The position numbers were made by a program, and so were the translations under genes. From contig CM065297.1 of the NCBI GenBank assembly GCA_032871835.1, forward strand, positions 1,986,501-2,050,500: a stretch of 64,000 bases of DNA. Reading direction: 5' to 3'. The notes under the pieces were generated by a model. It worked only from the letters and a program-made list of their open reading frames with translations. It was not told where the DNA came from and did no database searches. The DNA is from Dipteronia dyeriana. Taxonomy: Eukaryota > Streptophyta > Magnoliopsida > Sapindales > Sapindaceae. Positions 11,815-23,902 of the stretch are shown one piece after another (positions within the stretch are counted from its first letter, which is position 1; the number at the start of each line of letters is the position of its first letter).

Positions 11815-14800
11815 TTTTAATAGTAAAATTTAGTCAGGGGTCAAAGAGAAATTTTCCACTTACCCGCCATAAGTCAAAACCCATAATCGATGTTCATGAA
11901 GCCCGGATAGACCATAAAGCTACCCCGCAGGAGCAGGGAAGGCCGACCCGACTTCAAAACTAGCAGAAAACAAGCTAGGCGTGACCAGGACGTGCCCCTA
12001 CATGAACACTGGAACCCAGGCTTCTCCAGGCCATCTATCAGAAACCTCGGTTCCTGAGGTCGAGCTCCTCAACCACCTTATAAAAACCAGGAGGGGTCTC
12101 CAAGCTCGAGAGACATGCGAGAGAAGCCCGACAAGCAAAGTAGGCTTCCTCTGAGTTAAGACTTTCGGAGGACAAGCTTAACAGTAGTCTTAGACAAAAG
12201 CCCGCTAATCTCTCCAGAAGTCCGTCGTCCCTGCTGGGCATGAAAAAAGAATCACGTCTAGATTTACACTACATCGGCTACCTCATAGGAATGTCTACAA
12301 GGACACCTCAAGCTCCCAAGGATCAGGAAAAAATCCATCCCGAGCTTCTAAGAACAGAGTCGAAGCATGGATATACCTCGCTCTATAAGACGACATGCAG
12401 TTAGCTGGGTAACCTCCATGAAAAGCCATGCCGTGATAACATAAAAGATCATATCTTTAATTCCGTTTACGTGCGAGTCAAGAGTTTGATTTCTAAAAGG
12501 AAACAAACTCATTTTTGTTAACAATATCATCGTTTCTGCTATTTACTCGAGGTCAACAACTTTTAAATAAAGGATCTCGCCCGATAAGGAGGTAACGGAT
12601 TCGTAGGATCGTGGCAGGATATCAGCGAATTCAAACCTACTTGGACCGTATATAAATAGTGTTGAGGTTTATGCCCTAAGCATGTAATTTGTAAATGGAT
12701 TTATGAAGTAAATAAAAAGAAAGGTTCAATTCATTTTTGTTATGTTATTTATTTTATAAACTTGTGTACATATTAACATCCTGGATTGTCGGATGTAATC
12801 TCGAACTGTGTATATGAGTGTCGTATACGGATGGATACAGTAAAAGACGTGCAATCTAAAGAGTCCATAGATAGCAAATAAAGCTGGGTACTTTATTTGT
12901 GGTTAATCTATAGCTGCGGTCTATTCCGTAATGTACAGTGATTCTATCCTGAATCATTCATATGAGATATGAGAATGGAGACACCTTATATGATGTGATC
13001 ATATAGGACTGAGCCATGATCTATATGAATCTCACACCAAGATCCGTTTACCGATGAGATTCATATATATCAACTAATGATGGCTATATATGAGTGATCT
13101 TAATCCTGAGTGTTTTATCGACTCCTTCAGGTTAGATCGTGGTCTTTGATATACCATGGGTGATGTCAGATGCATTTCCTGATCAATATGCTCCGTATGT
13201 TGGGATTACGGTTTGGCTTGTGGCTGGAAAGGTTTGTACACAATAGTGGAATCCACTCCTTCTTGTGAGAAGTAGATGGTAGTTCCCTTAAGGGTTGATT
13301 CGGGGCTTGGACAATATAAGCGATCTCCTAATTTCGTGAGAAAATATGATTTATTGTTCATTAAAGAATCAATGGTACTTAAAGGATATATGTAATTAAA
13401 GGGGTATAACGGACATTATGACCCAACTCTAATTATGAACTACTGTTGAGGATCACACCATATGTAATAGCTATATCGATGGACACCGAGTTGTATCGGT
13501 CTGTGTAAAAGCATTTACAGTTGAGAGAGTACAGCTTCGGGTTTTTAGCGGAATAACACCGAAGTTAATAATCAAGGAATATTAATTAAAGAGTTTAATT
13601 AATGATTCCGAGGATTATTGGAGCTCAAAATATTGTGGGTCCATTATGTCCCCTTGTTAGCCCGATCGATTTAGGTAACAAGGGTCACGGTTAATTAATT
13701 GTGTTGTCCAATTAATTGTGTTATAAAAGTGACACGTATATAATTCGAGAATTAATTGAATAATGAGATTATTTAATTAATGAATGTTAATAGTTAAATT
13801 AATTAAATAATTAGGTTATTTAATTAATAGTTATTAATTAACTATTAATTGGAGGGTGTTAGTTGATATATGGATTTAGGTGAAGATAAAATAATAGGAT
13901 TATTTTATTTTTACTAAATCATTTACCTAAGTATTTGAATTTAAGTTTAAATTTAAAATACTTATTATCACTTTTTAATATATTAGATATATTTGAAAAA
14001 GATAATTAAAAGATATATATCAATTATAGCATAAGAGATTGCATTGGATGCAAATTGGTGTGTGCATATATATAAGTGTTTGTATAAGATACAAACAAGG
14101 ATATATATATATATATATATAACCAAGAACAAGATGTTCGTGGACTGTGTAATGCAAACAATATATATATATGAAGAACAAAATGTTCGTGCACCGTGTA
14201 ATGCAAACAAATGTTTTATGTGTTTTTGAAACACATAGAAGAAAGAGTTTCTTCAATTCTCTCTACATCCTCCATTCAAGTTCCTAATACCGTGACGCGC
14301 CCACACGTAGTTACCAGTTCTGGGAGATAACAAGGAAGATTGAGTGGTTCAGACAGAAGCACATCGAAAAGTGAAGGAGCCTCCAAACGTTGGTAAGTAT
14401 ATCTTCTTCTGATTATATCGATTTCAATTCCTGTGTTTACATATTGTATGTATTAGTTCCGAAAATAATTACGATCCAAAGTTCACTGGTCCCAGATATA
14501 GATATGATATGTATATAAAATTTTAAAACCTAGTTCCGCTGCGTGACCGGTGAAACAGGGGTTCCAACAAATAGGGCCAAACATGACATACAGAAGAGAT
14601 ATACAAAAAAAAAAAGAAAAAAAAAGAAAAAAAAGTAAGAGAAGTATAGGTAAACGAAAAACAGAGGAAGAACGACAGATAGAAGAAAAGAAGAGAAGAG
14701 GGAAATGCCTAAATTCTACGTTCAGAACACGGCCACCTTCGTTTCCACTATTCGACAAGCACGAGTTACCACCTTTCTAGATCCTAGAGAGACTGTGAGC

Positions 14801-14997
14801 ATATGAGAGAGCAATCTGTATATCAAAGTAAGTAATCAATAATAGAAGCTCTCATTTGTATCCTTGCAATCCAGCTTTTCGTTTACCTCTAAACAGGTTA
14901 GGTATCAACGGTACCGACCCCGGCCACCACTTCCGTGGTAGTGGTCTCGAGGGTGTTAATATGAATTTCTCATCCCCGAACAAATTTCCCGTTAACA
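11815..14997 (+). repeat. 3' LTR of the Tat-like gypsy element, split by a copia LTR
   Basis: The LTR matches 487-1731. It is interrupted between 12659 and 14570; without the insert and the duplicated 5 bp it would be 1,268 bp. The first two bases changed from TG to TT. It ends TTAACA, followed by the TATCA duplication. A purine-rich A/G run at 14606-14640 explains the extra length. Confidence 0.92.
12660..14569. mobile_element. Ty1/copia-type solo LTR
   Basis: The 1,910-bp segment begins TGTTGAGGTTTATGCCC and ends GGGGTTCCAACA, so it has TGTTG/CAACA ends. AATAG lies on both sides (12655-12659 and 14570-14574), a 5-bp target duplication. There is no coding sequence, primer-binding site or second copy, so it is a solo LTR left by recombination. 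The TGTTG..TTTATGCCC start is one I know from copia LTRs; that family call is inference. It is younger than the gypsy element it sits in. AT-rich palindromic stretches near 13700-13850 and an AT microsatellite at 14101-14120 lie inside. Confidence 0.88.
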
Positions 14998-15002
14998 TAT
15001 CA

Positions 15003-15229
15003 TATAATTTATTTATTAATCATTAAAAAAATATATCCTCAATGAAAATATTCTTGAAGATATAATATCTAAAAAGTCTTACTTGACTTCTGCATCCGAT
15101 TCCGCAATTCCAGCCAATGAAAATGTACTGAAGATTGATCGAATTGAAAGCTTACTTGTAAATGTAAATTAATTTTCTAGCTCTCTTACCTTTTTGGCTA
15201 TAATGTATTCCATATTAAAGATATTATCA
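15003..15229. other. AT-rich flank of the gypsy insertion
   Basis: No gene was recognised. The first part continues the sequence that was present before the gypsy insertion (TATCA then ATATAATTT). Confidence 0.4.
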
Positions 15230-15860
15230 TGAATGACTTTTAATATGTGTTTGAGCAAATAGATTTCTGGGTCAAAGCATATATGACAGTGACAAACTTG
15301 AACCAGAAATTTCGGTGCATGGCTTGCAGTCAATGTAACAAAATGATCCATGCACCAAAATTTCTGGTTTAGAATACGATGAATTTTTTGCATGCATTCA
15401 TTGCAAACGAAAGATGTTAGATGAACTCCAAGGTATTAACTGAATTAGTTATATAGTAAAATTGCTCAAAATTTTCTCTTACTAATCAACCTGCAGAAAC
15501 AAAAAGAGGGTTTAAGTCTAGGATACAGCTTCTATATCTGCAATCACAGTTTAAGATCAATATATATGTGTATGCATTTTGGTGAATTGTCAATTGTTTT
15601 TCAATTATGGAATCGTAAGACTTGTTTTAAAAATATGTTTTATTGCTTGGGATCTTCAATTTATTTGTATGAATCTCTATAGCATGAGTACAATGAAATT
15701 TGACTACATAATTCGAATCTAACTTACATGTTCTCTCTTATATTAGGTGTCGTTTTGACGTCGAATTCAAAGATACATCTTCATTGATTTTTGCAACAAT
15801 ATTAGGACAAAATGTAGAGACATTTATATCATGCACTTCAAAACAATTGATGTGACAGAC
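15230..15860 (+). pseudogene. RPA-like C-terminal zinc-ribbon remnant
   Basis: Read on the plus strand, 15270-15400 encodes a stretch with MACSQCNK and then HAFIANE/CKRK-type residues, the pattern of the four-cysteine zinc ribbon in the large RPA subunit (replication factor A C-terminal domain). Farther on, 15748-15830 reads CRFDVEFKDTSSLIFATILG, which strongly resembles the segment following that zinc ribbon. The parts are separated by about 330 bp that looks like an intron or insertion, and stops interrupt them. RPA binds single-stranded DNA. RPA-like OB-fold genes are common in plant genomes and inside Helitrons. No Rep/helicase or Helitron ends were found here. Confidence 0.55.
15301..15369. 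repeat. 22-bp near-perfect inverted repeat
   Basis: The arms at 15301-15322 (AACCAGAAATTTCGGTGCATGG) and 15348-15369 are reverse complements except for one position, with a 25-bp spacer. It lies inside the RPA-like remnant and would fold as a stable hairpin. Confidence 0.85.
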
Positions 15861-16144
15861 AAATAAGGTATGATATATAATCCATCTAAAGTTTGTTATA
15901 TTAACATATATTTATACCTTTTCATCGTTCTCATTTTCAAAAAAACATATTCAATAAATTATATGTTTATATCTAACAGAATGGAATCGTTGATATTGAA
16001 ATTGTTGCCACGCTTCCTAATACATATGACTACCTCATTCATGTTAAAATTACTATATATGAAAGTTGTGGACGCACAACCAACGAACTCAATATTGTTG
16101 CAATCCATGAAATAATCAATGAAGACACCATGAAACCAGACAAT

Positions 16145-16253
16145 GGTAAGAGCAAAAATGTTATTGAATAAGATATCATTCTTTAAGAAAATATGTATGG
16201 TAAGAGCAAAAATGTTATTGAATAAGATATCATTCTTTAAGAAAATATGTATG
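16145..16253. repeat. 54-bp tandem duplication
   Basis: The segment starting ggtaagagcaaaaatg at 16145 is repeated without a visible change from 16199. Confidence 0.92.
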
Positions 16254-16317
16254 ACAGTGTAAATATCTCGTTTTACTAAACTTCAAACTAACTATGATTG
16301 TTTGGAACTTTTTACGG

Positions 16318-16640
16318 TACTTGTCTTTTGAAAGCCTAGAAATCATTCAATAGTTGGGTTCTACAATTTTGTATTTGTAGATAATATAAACATTCTTTTG
16401 AAAGTTTATTATACTTCCAATAACCGGGTTCTACAATTTTGTATCTGTAGATAATATAAAACTCCTTTTGAAAGTTTATATTGCTTCTAATAGTCGGGTT
16501 CTACTATTTTGTATATATATATAATGTAAACTTCTTCGGAAAGTTTATAGAGCCTCTAATAACCAGGTTTTACAATTTGTATATATAGATAATGTAGAAC
16601 TTCTTTTGAAAGTTTATAAGCCTTAGCTTTACAATTTTGA
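16318..16640. repeat. 70-bp minisatellite, about 4.5 units
   Basis: The marker ATAATATAAA / ATAATGTA occurs at 16381, 16451, 16521 and 16589. Each unit contains CTTTTGAAAGTTTAT and GGGTTCTACAATTTTG. Units differ by point changes, so the array is old. No coding role was seen. Confidence 0.9.
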
Positions 16641-16792
16641 ACAAGTTATTATTTTCTTGTTTTGTATTGAAATGACTCAGGTTTTTATATAAGCAGATGT
16701 TTTGCATGTGCCTCAAAACCTAGTTTTGTTTAATAATTTTGGGGAAAAGAATTTGACTCAACCACTTCACTACACGATTAGCTTTGTTTATT

Positions 16793-16794
<2 letters not shown>

Positions 16795-16855
<61 letters not shown>
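16795..16855. repeat. AT dinucleotide microsatellite
   Basis: An almost uninterrupted (AT)n run of about 60 bp. Apparent open frames across it are artefacts of the repeat. Confidence 0.97.
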
Positions 16856-16858
<3 letters not shown>

Positions 16859-17385
16859 TGTGGGCCAGCCCGTGAGGCCTGCGGCATCACTCTTGCAGCC
16901 CAGCCTGTCCTGTTTGGTACCGGTCCTTGCCCTGACCTGTTTCCACCACTAATACTCCATGAGCATTTTGGTTTTAGAGTAACTACTCCATCACATATAA
17001 AACTTGGAGAAGTATAACCTTTTTTAATAATCCACCAAGTTTGCCCATTAATAGATTTAATGTAGTATTTTATGAGCACTTTCCATAAAAATATAATTTT
17101 TCCCAGCTAATAGAAGAGGACAATTAAAACAAGTATTAATAGACAATGAGCTGTTTATAGTTAGCAAATAACCTTGAAAATCCCGAGATCACACTTATTA
17201 TCTCAAGTGACCCGCTCTGAGGCCCCTATGATACTAATTGAAATTCCTATAAGGTTATAGGCTCTAAAACAACCTGGGGGTAGGGTGGGGAATAGGTTGA
17301 TACTCTTTTTTGATACTTTTGTCTATCACTTGATGAGCACACAATTCGACCTTTAATATACTAGTTAGTAGTATACACGCGAACG
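16856..17385. other. Unassigned sequence
   Basis: A GC-rich patch (16857-16950) follows the AT repeat and ends in a CCACCACTA-like segment reminiscent of a hAT end, but no matching left end or 8-bp duplication was found. No gene was recognised. Confidence 0.35.
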
Positions 17386-17877
17386 ATTCTGGATCAATTC
17401 GGAGTGGTTTTCCGTCAAAATTCCGTCAAACCGCGGCCTGGGTCGCTCTGTAGGTCACCACAATCCAAGCCACAGAATTATCCTGCCAGGTAACGCTCCT
17501 CAGACCGCTTGGTAGGTCTTATGCATGAACGGCGATCTAGCCCGTGGTTGACTTTCTAGCACTGACCATCGGTTACCAAATCATGCATAACTTCTTCTAG
17601 AAGTATCAAAATTGCAATCCGTAAAGTGCGCCGGAAACTAGACTTCCGAGGCTTTCAATACATAGGTGGTAGGACACACAATTCGATAGGAGATCGGATA
17701 TATGGTCCCTGTAATCTGGCTATTCTACATTGGCTAAAATTTATCTTTTGCTCATTTTCTCCAAAATAACATCCAACACCTCTTGAATGGAATGTGACCT
17801 AAACATGTTCAACAAACACATAAAATACCTAATTTTGTCCAAGAACAAAGCAAAAATAATAGGAAATCCGGACCTAG
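17386..17877 (-). repeat. Left partial LTR of a rearranged gypsy element
   Basis: This 492-bp segment matches 22189-22351 joined to 23911-24238. Shared landmarks include AATTCGGAGTGG, GTAGGTCTTATGCATGAACGG and CTCATTTTCTCCAAAATAACA. Similarity ends sharply on both sides. It is taken as a truncated LTR copy because the right-hand partner is joined to a primer-binding site. Confidence 0.65.
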
Positions 17878-20288
17878 CGAAACTAGAATAAACACAAAAA
17901 CTAAAAACAAACAAAAATCTAAAAATAAAATAAAAATAAACTAAGCCACTTTCATAGGGAACAAGATAACATTGAGCGTATGCTACAATCCTTTAAACCT
18001 CTAGGTGTCCTTAGTAGGAGGATTTTTATCTCCTGAGGGTTTACAGCTATGCTACCTACAAACATAATTCTGCGAAATACAAGATAGTCAAGATGCAAAC
18101 TCAAATGTACCATTCAAAGCCAATACATGCTAGAGCCACTGAATAAATTATGTCACAAATTTGAATGCAATATTTAGTTTTAATGAAAAGCTCATACTCA
18201 AGACACTATAACTTTAAAAACACATTTGTTAAATACCATAGATATAATTCGCCTTGACTCTAATTCTCACATGATGTCACTCATTAATTTCACATGGAAA
18301 CTAGGCAAATACACTCATCAAGCATTTGCAAATGAAGTTATGCACAAGAAATTTTAAGATATAATTACATATGAATGTATAATAGAAAGAACGCTTGATT
18401 TTATACAAATGATCTTATGAACGGAATCAGACATTAAGAACAAGATAGATCACATGTTTACATTTACTCTCGAGCTAGCATTCCCAAAAGATAAATTAGG
18501 TCTTTTCTTTGGTTGTAACGGGGTCATTAGGTGAATGTTAAGAAAGAACGGGAAAAGGATAACAAACAACCCTAGGATCATATTGAGAAATTCTTTGGTA
18601 ATCTTCATACTCGACAGAATTTCTTCAAATTCTTCATTCCACTTGCATGCAGGCTTATTGAGCAATTTTCAGTCATTCAAGAAAATTTTCATTCATTCTC
18701 ATTCTTGAGTTGATTTTGATTTCTAATCTCTTCATTGTAAAGCTCTTTTCCTTTTCACTTACTTCCATTTGATTCATCATCTCATTCATTTATCTTCTTT
18801 TTTTAATTTCTCTTTTTTTAAACTTTTTTTAAACTTTTTTAAACTTTTTTTTTTTTGAGATGAGAATTTGTACATCAATTACATAGTTCTTCCAACACCT
18901 TCTTTGCATTTGATCTTTTTGCTTTACCTTGGTACATACAAATCTCGAATTACCCATTTCGAACTCTCTTCAATCATCTTCATCACCTCAATATGATCCT
19001 AAGCTATAATGTATGGCTAAATCATGGCTCATTGGGGTTAAGTTAATGTGATGAAGAAAGAAAAAAAACTTATAGTGTTTGGCTTCAAAATTGGCTATGG
19101 AGCACACACATAAAGGTAGGAAATATTTAAGGTCTTTTAAGTGAGTTAAAGCACACATTGCCTATATCACTTCTTATGGTCCAACCAAAACAAGAGCAAA
19201 GTCCATATGTGATATCTTTTTATATTGAATGTTCTTTAATATCCAATGCATAACCTATTGAGATAATTTTCTAATGCTAAGAACCTAATGAGTGTTTAGG
19301 AGTAGAAACAAAAGAACCCTCTATAATGATATTTATGTACGCTTTTTGGCTTAGTGAACTCACAAGGGTAGTCTCCACTATTAACCATGGCTATCCAACT
19401 AAGAATCCTATCCACCATCATATCAAGAGCATGTAATAATTTTTTTAAAAATGTAATGCATTACTCTAAGTGGCAAGACATTAGTTTAAACTCAGTGATT
19501 AAAGAATATATTACGGCTCTTAAAGCACACAAAAGAAGCATCGAAAAATAGAGGACAAAAATTCCAAAAATTGGTGACTTTCTAAAACGACCTACGTCCG
19601 TTCTTTAATGCATATCTCTCAAATGACTTAATAAAGATTAACCAAATTTTAACATAAAAAACTAGACATGCAAATACACACTTTTTATTTAGAAAATATT
19701 TCAAAATTAAAATCGTAAAAGTGAGAAAACAGACGACGAAAAACAGTTCATGTGAAGAATTTTAAAAACAGGGCATCGCCCATGACATTTGGTCGAAGAA
19801 ACATTCATAACTTTTAAACCACTACCCATAATTTTATGTTATTTATACCGTTAGATTCGTATCGAAAAAACGAAGAATCATAATTGGACATAAAAATTTA
19901 TTTCCTCACCAATGAATAATTTTAACAAAACGTTTGCCTCAAAAAAATTTAAAACATGGCACTTTTTCACATATTTCAACAAATGACTCGAATAATAAAA
20001 TAAACACAAATTCACACCCCCACACCTAATCTAAACATAATCCTCAATGTTTATATGATATTAAAAGAATGGACAATGAATAAAGAAAAAGTATGGAAGG
20101 CAAGAAATCGAACACAAAAACTAAAGAAAAAAACTAAAAACTAAAAATTAAAACAAAAAATTTAAAAGAAATTACCTAGGTGAGTTGCCTCCCACCAAGC
20201 GCTTTATTTAACGTCTAGGTAAGACGGGTGCTTGGAAAACTCAACCAAATTCCAATGTCTCAAATTTACGCTTAAGTACGATCATATC
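17878..20288 (-). other. Non-coding interior of the rearranged gypsy element
   Basis: AT-rich sequence without recognisable coding. It contains a T-rich tract with repeated TTTTTTTAAAC units near 18800-18850 and scattered A-rich runs. It lies between the left LTR piece and the pol fragment. Confidence 0.45.
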
Positions 20289-20860
20289 TTAGAAAAAATT
20301 ATCCCGTGTCGGTATGTTCCTACACACAATAAGCAAAGGCAAGTAAATGTTCAATATAAAGTATGGTGAAATAAGTTCAGAAAACCACTTATTCCATTTG
20401 ATATTGTGTAGGCTGCTCGAAAAAACTATGGTAGGGACATAAGGCTTGAGTTCCTTGTATAATAGTGGCTCCTCGAAAGGGACATCGTCCACTTACTTCA
20501 CTTTTTCTTCATCCATGTTAGAAGCTATAATCACTGGGAGTGTCTCATTCTCCCATAGAATAGCATACTTGAGGTTAGAAGGAAGTTGTTTGAGCTCTAA
20601 TGTAGGGGGAGAGCTCGTAGATGGGATTAAAGATATATTGATCCCATCTTCAATTTCAACACTTACTTCTTCAATATCAGAATCTTCTTATATAACCCCA
20701 TCCTGTTCAATTTCTTCATCATCCCTAAAAACATCTTTGACCCAATCCAGCAGCTCATTGAGTTCCCTACTTGACAATTCTTTTTGCACAGTCATTGTTA
20801 GCTTCCCATTTTGAACATCATCATATGTGTGTTGCTTGTAGAAGTCCATTGTTCCGAAAA
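20289..20860 (-). pseudogene. Gypsy pol fragment (protease end to reverse transcriptase linker)
   Basis: On the minus strand the reading starts with MDFYKQHTYDDVQNGKLTM and passes an acidic region. It reaches PPTLELKQLPSNLKYAILW and ENETLPVIIASN, a signature of the linker before the reverse transcriptase in plant gypsy elements. Two stops interrupt it and no RT follows. It sits only about 120 bp from the primer-binding site, so gag and most of pol are missing. Confidence 0.75.
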
Positions 20861-20965
20861 TGAAAGAAAAGAAAAAGAAAGAAAAAGAAAATAAAAAGAA
20901 AACAAAATCTAAACAACAAAAAAAAACTAAAATTAAAACTAGAAATAACCAATAAATTTAACTAA

Positions 20966-20983
20966 TCCCCGGTAGCGGCGTCA
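20966..20983 (-). other. Primer-binding site (minus orientation)
   Basis: On the minus strand it reads TGACGCCGCTACCGGGGA, one or two changes from the common TGGCGCCGYTGCCGGGGA-type site of plant gypsy elements. It sets the element's orientation and marks the adjacent LTR end near 20993. Confidence 0.75.
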
Positions 20984-22351
20984 AAAACTTGTTGTGTAAA
21001 TTTGTAGTTATAAAAACAATACTCCCAAGATCACGAATCGTGAAGATAAACACAATGACAATTAAGGATTGTTCCTACGAAGACTAGAAATTTACCGGTT
21101 AAATCTAATTCTAATTAAAATTAAATTGAAAATAACCAAGAGATTGTTGAAGATTGAATTAAAACTAAAACTAAATTAAATTAGACTAAGAAAGCAATTG
21201 AAAATATTTGGTTGTGATCAAGGGTGAGAAAACACCAGGTCATCAATGATCCCCAATTATGAACACTCAATGTATGGAATTAATTTGTAAACAAAATTCA
21301 ATCAATTCAAGGGTTCATTCTTTGTCTTTAATGTAACTATTACCGTATGATCACGAGATAAGTCAAGTATTCCCAACCACTATTCACCATTGGTCTATGG
21401 TGTGAACAATGATCGGAAACCCGTTAAGCGCAAGAAATAAGAACCAAATTCTGTACTTTACTTGGTCTATGTTAAAGATAAAATTCATTCATTCAAAAGA
21501 GCATTAATCAATGATAGGTTTGGTCTATACTCTAACCCTAATTCTCAGATAGTCTTAACCATAAAATCATACCAAATAATTATCCACCCATGGTCTATGG
21601 TGTGAATAAATATTAAAACTAATGAGAGTCAAGCAATTAAGAACAATGGATAAATCAAGAATTGAATTGAAGAAATAATAATATTAATCTAAACATTAGC
21701 ATTCACAAAAAGATTCACATTGATTCCATAGTTATGAAATTAGTTACACATCATGAAAACAAAAGAACAGAAAGAAAAGATAAAACCCATTGAGGCCTCA
21801 AACAGATTCTTCAAATCTTCAATGTTGAAATCTTCTGAGTCTTCGAATCTTTGGATGTGTAAGGATTAATGGAAGTTGTGAGTTGATGTATGGTAATGGA
21901 GTGGTGGGGGATGGCCCCCTTGGTGGCTTGGGACCTCCATTGGCTTGTGTCTTTGAATTGCAAAGAATAGGAAGTATTAATATGTGATTTTTCCTTATGA
22001 ACCCCCAATTCTTCCTAGGTTTAGGAAATCCATCTAGTGGGAAAGTAGAATGAAACAAGGAATGAGAATCCTTTCCTAAATTGGATTTTCTCTTTTGATG
22101 TTTGACTCATAATTTGAGTTTAGGAAGTTCCCCAACATGTTTTGGTCTTTTAAAATCACTAGAATTTGATCTGGAAAGTTTTGGAACAATTCTGGACCAA
22201 TTCGGAGTGGGTTTTCACCAAAAATATGTCAATCCGTGGTCTAGGTTGCTCCGTAGGTCACCTCGGTCCAAACCGCAAAATTCTTCTATCATATACCACT
22301 TCTCAGATCGCTGGGTAGGTCTTATGCATGAACGGTGGTCTAGCCCGCGGT

Positions 22352-23902
22352 TAGGGGTGGACGTTTAATGGATCGGTTCATTTTTGAAGTGAACCGATAA
22401 AAAAACCGATACTATTCGATTTTTGAAAAAAATGATCCGATCCAATTAAATATACAATTGTCAACCGATAAAAAACCGATGGAACTGAACCGGTTCGGTT
22501 CGGTTCGAATTTTTCTGTTTTGGGCCGATTGGGCCCAATTATTGGGCTTTAATTTATAAAATCGATTATAGTCTGAAAAATTGAAGAAAAAAAACATAAG
22601 TTCTTCATTTGTTAGGGTCTATTGGGCTGAATATGATTAAATTACAGTATAAGTCCATAATACAAATAAAAACAACTACAAATTATGCAAACAATTAGTC
22701 CATAATACAAATAAAAACAACTAGAAATTATTCAAATAATAAATTTATAATACAAATAAGTCTAGAATACAAATTGAAAACAGCTCTTGAATCCTTCAAA
22801 CAACCCAGTAACCCTTGAATCCTTTAAACAACCCAGTAACCCTTGAATCCATCAAACAATAATACCCAACATCACAAGGGCCAAACAAGGAACCAACAAC
22901 ACCCCTGGAGAGAACAATACTTCAAGACAAGACCCCAAGAACAAGAACAAGGCAATTTTGATCCCAGCAAAAAGAAAACTAGTGAAGACAGTGATGTTTC
23001 ATTTAATTCTCAGGTCAATTGATTCTCTTTACAACATCAAAATTTCAAACGAACATGTGCAAAAACAGAGCAAAACAGGGGATCATCTTTTGAAAGAACA
23101 TGTGCTACAAAACAAAGGAAGCCAAATTATTTTCATGAATATCGGAGTGTTTTTGAAAACAAAAAATAGTTAACACAAACACAATTAGATGACAATTTTA
23201 TTTTTTAGTAAGACATTTTAAAAAAAACATGATTCAATATACCAATTTTAATCTTTTAATCACTTCACCTTAAGTATAATTACGGGCCAAACCCTCACAG
23301 AGATCCAAACAAGCAAACAGATCCAAGGAAGAAGAACAATAACAGCTCGAAGAAAAACAAAAACACAAAACAAAGACAAACAACCACCTACCATTATTTT
23401 TTTAAAATTTTAATCTTAACACCTGAAACGAATGAAGAGGGTTGAAGGAGTAAACAAAAAAACCGGAAAGATTTGTGAGAATATAGAAGATTTAGAGAAG
23501 AGATTTTGTTTAACCAACCTAAGCAAAAACCCAAAAATGACGAAGCAAACAACGTAGACGGCTGACGAAGCAAAACACTGACAGGGCGACGGACGGCGGA
23601 CGAGAGAGACAAATGTTGGATAAGGACTGCAAACAGTGTAGTTGAGACATTTAGGGTTACCAAGTGAGACGAAGATGCGCGAGAGGGAGAGGAACGTAAA
23701 GAGGCAGAGGGTTCAGATTTTTTTAGGGATTTTCTTATATACTTCGGTTCTCAGTTCAGTTTTCGGTTTGAACCACCGAACAGGAAACCGAACCGATTAT
23801 TCGGTTGAAAAAAAAACAAACTGAACTAAACCGGGAAAAAAAATAAAATCGAAAAAAAACTGATTGGACCGGTTCTGTTCGGTTTTTTTTTGCCCACTCC
23901 TA
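22352..23902. mobile_element. Non-autonomous hAT element, 1,551 bp
   Basis: The ends are TAGGGGTGGACG and, reversed, TAGGAGTGGGCA. The flanking 8-mers are CCCGCGGT (22344-22351) and CCTACGGT (23903-23910), matching at six of eight positions. The related uninterrupted copy at 17386-17877 reads CCCGTGGT at this place, which confirms the insertion. Both ends carry GGTTCGGTT-type subterminal repeats (22370-22510 and 23745-23890). There is no transposase, so it would need one supplied from elsewhere. Confidence 0.85.
22787..22860. repeat. 28-bp tandem repeat, three units
   Basis: TTGAATCC followed by YTTAAACAACCCAGTAACCC-like sequence starts at 22787, 22815 and 22843. It lies inside the hAT element. 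Confidence 0.85.

Larger units (their letters stand above)
487..14997 (+). mobile_element. Ty3/gypsy retrotransposon, Tat-like lineage, near full length but inactive
   Basis: Two LTRs with TGTTAA/TTAACA ends bound the element. TATCA lies immediately outside on both sides (482-486 and 14998-15002), so the insertion is clean. Inside are a primer-binding site, gag, protease, reverse transcriptase, RNase H, a second RNase H domain, integrase, a 99-bp tandem array, an antisense accessory gene and a polypurine tract. The dual RNase H, the array and the extra ORF are known for the Tat group of plant gypsy elements; the lineage call is inference from these. All coding parts carry stops or frameshifts. 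In an 82-bp stretch near the LTR starts the two LTRs differ at five positions, so the insertion is not recent. The 3' LTR was later split by a copia LTR. Confidence 0.9.

Noticed and set aside
15169..15393. Minus-strand ORF of 74 codons with Cys/His residues
   Set aside because: It overlaps the RPA-like zinc ribbon, and its resemblance arises because the hairpin there reads similarly on both strands.
16784..17079. Open frames on both strands across the AT run
   Set aside because: They translate as Tyr/Ile repeats from the microsatellite only.
20446..20814. Ser-rich plus-strand ORF of 122 codons
   Set aside because: It is the reverse strand of the gypsy pol linker, which reads better on the minus strand.
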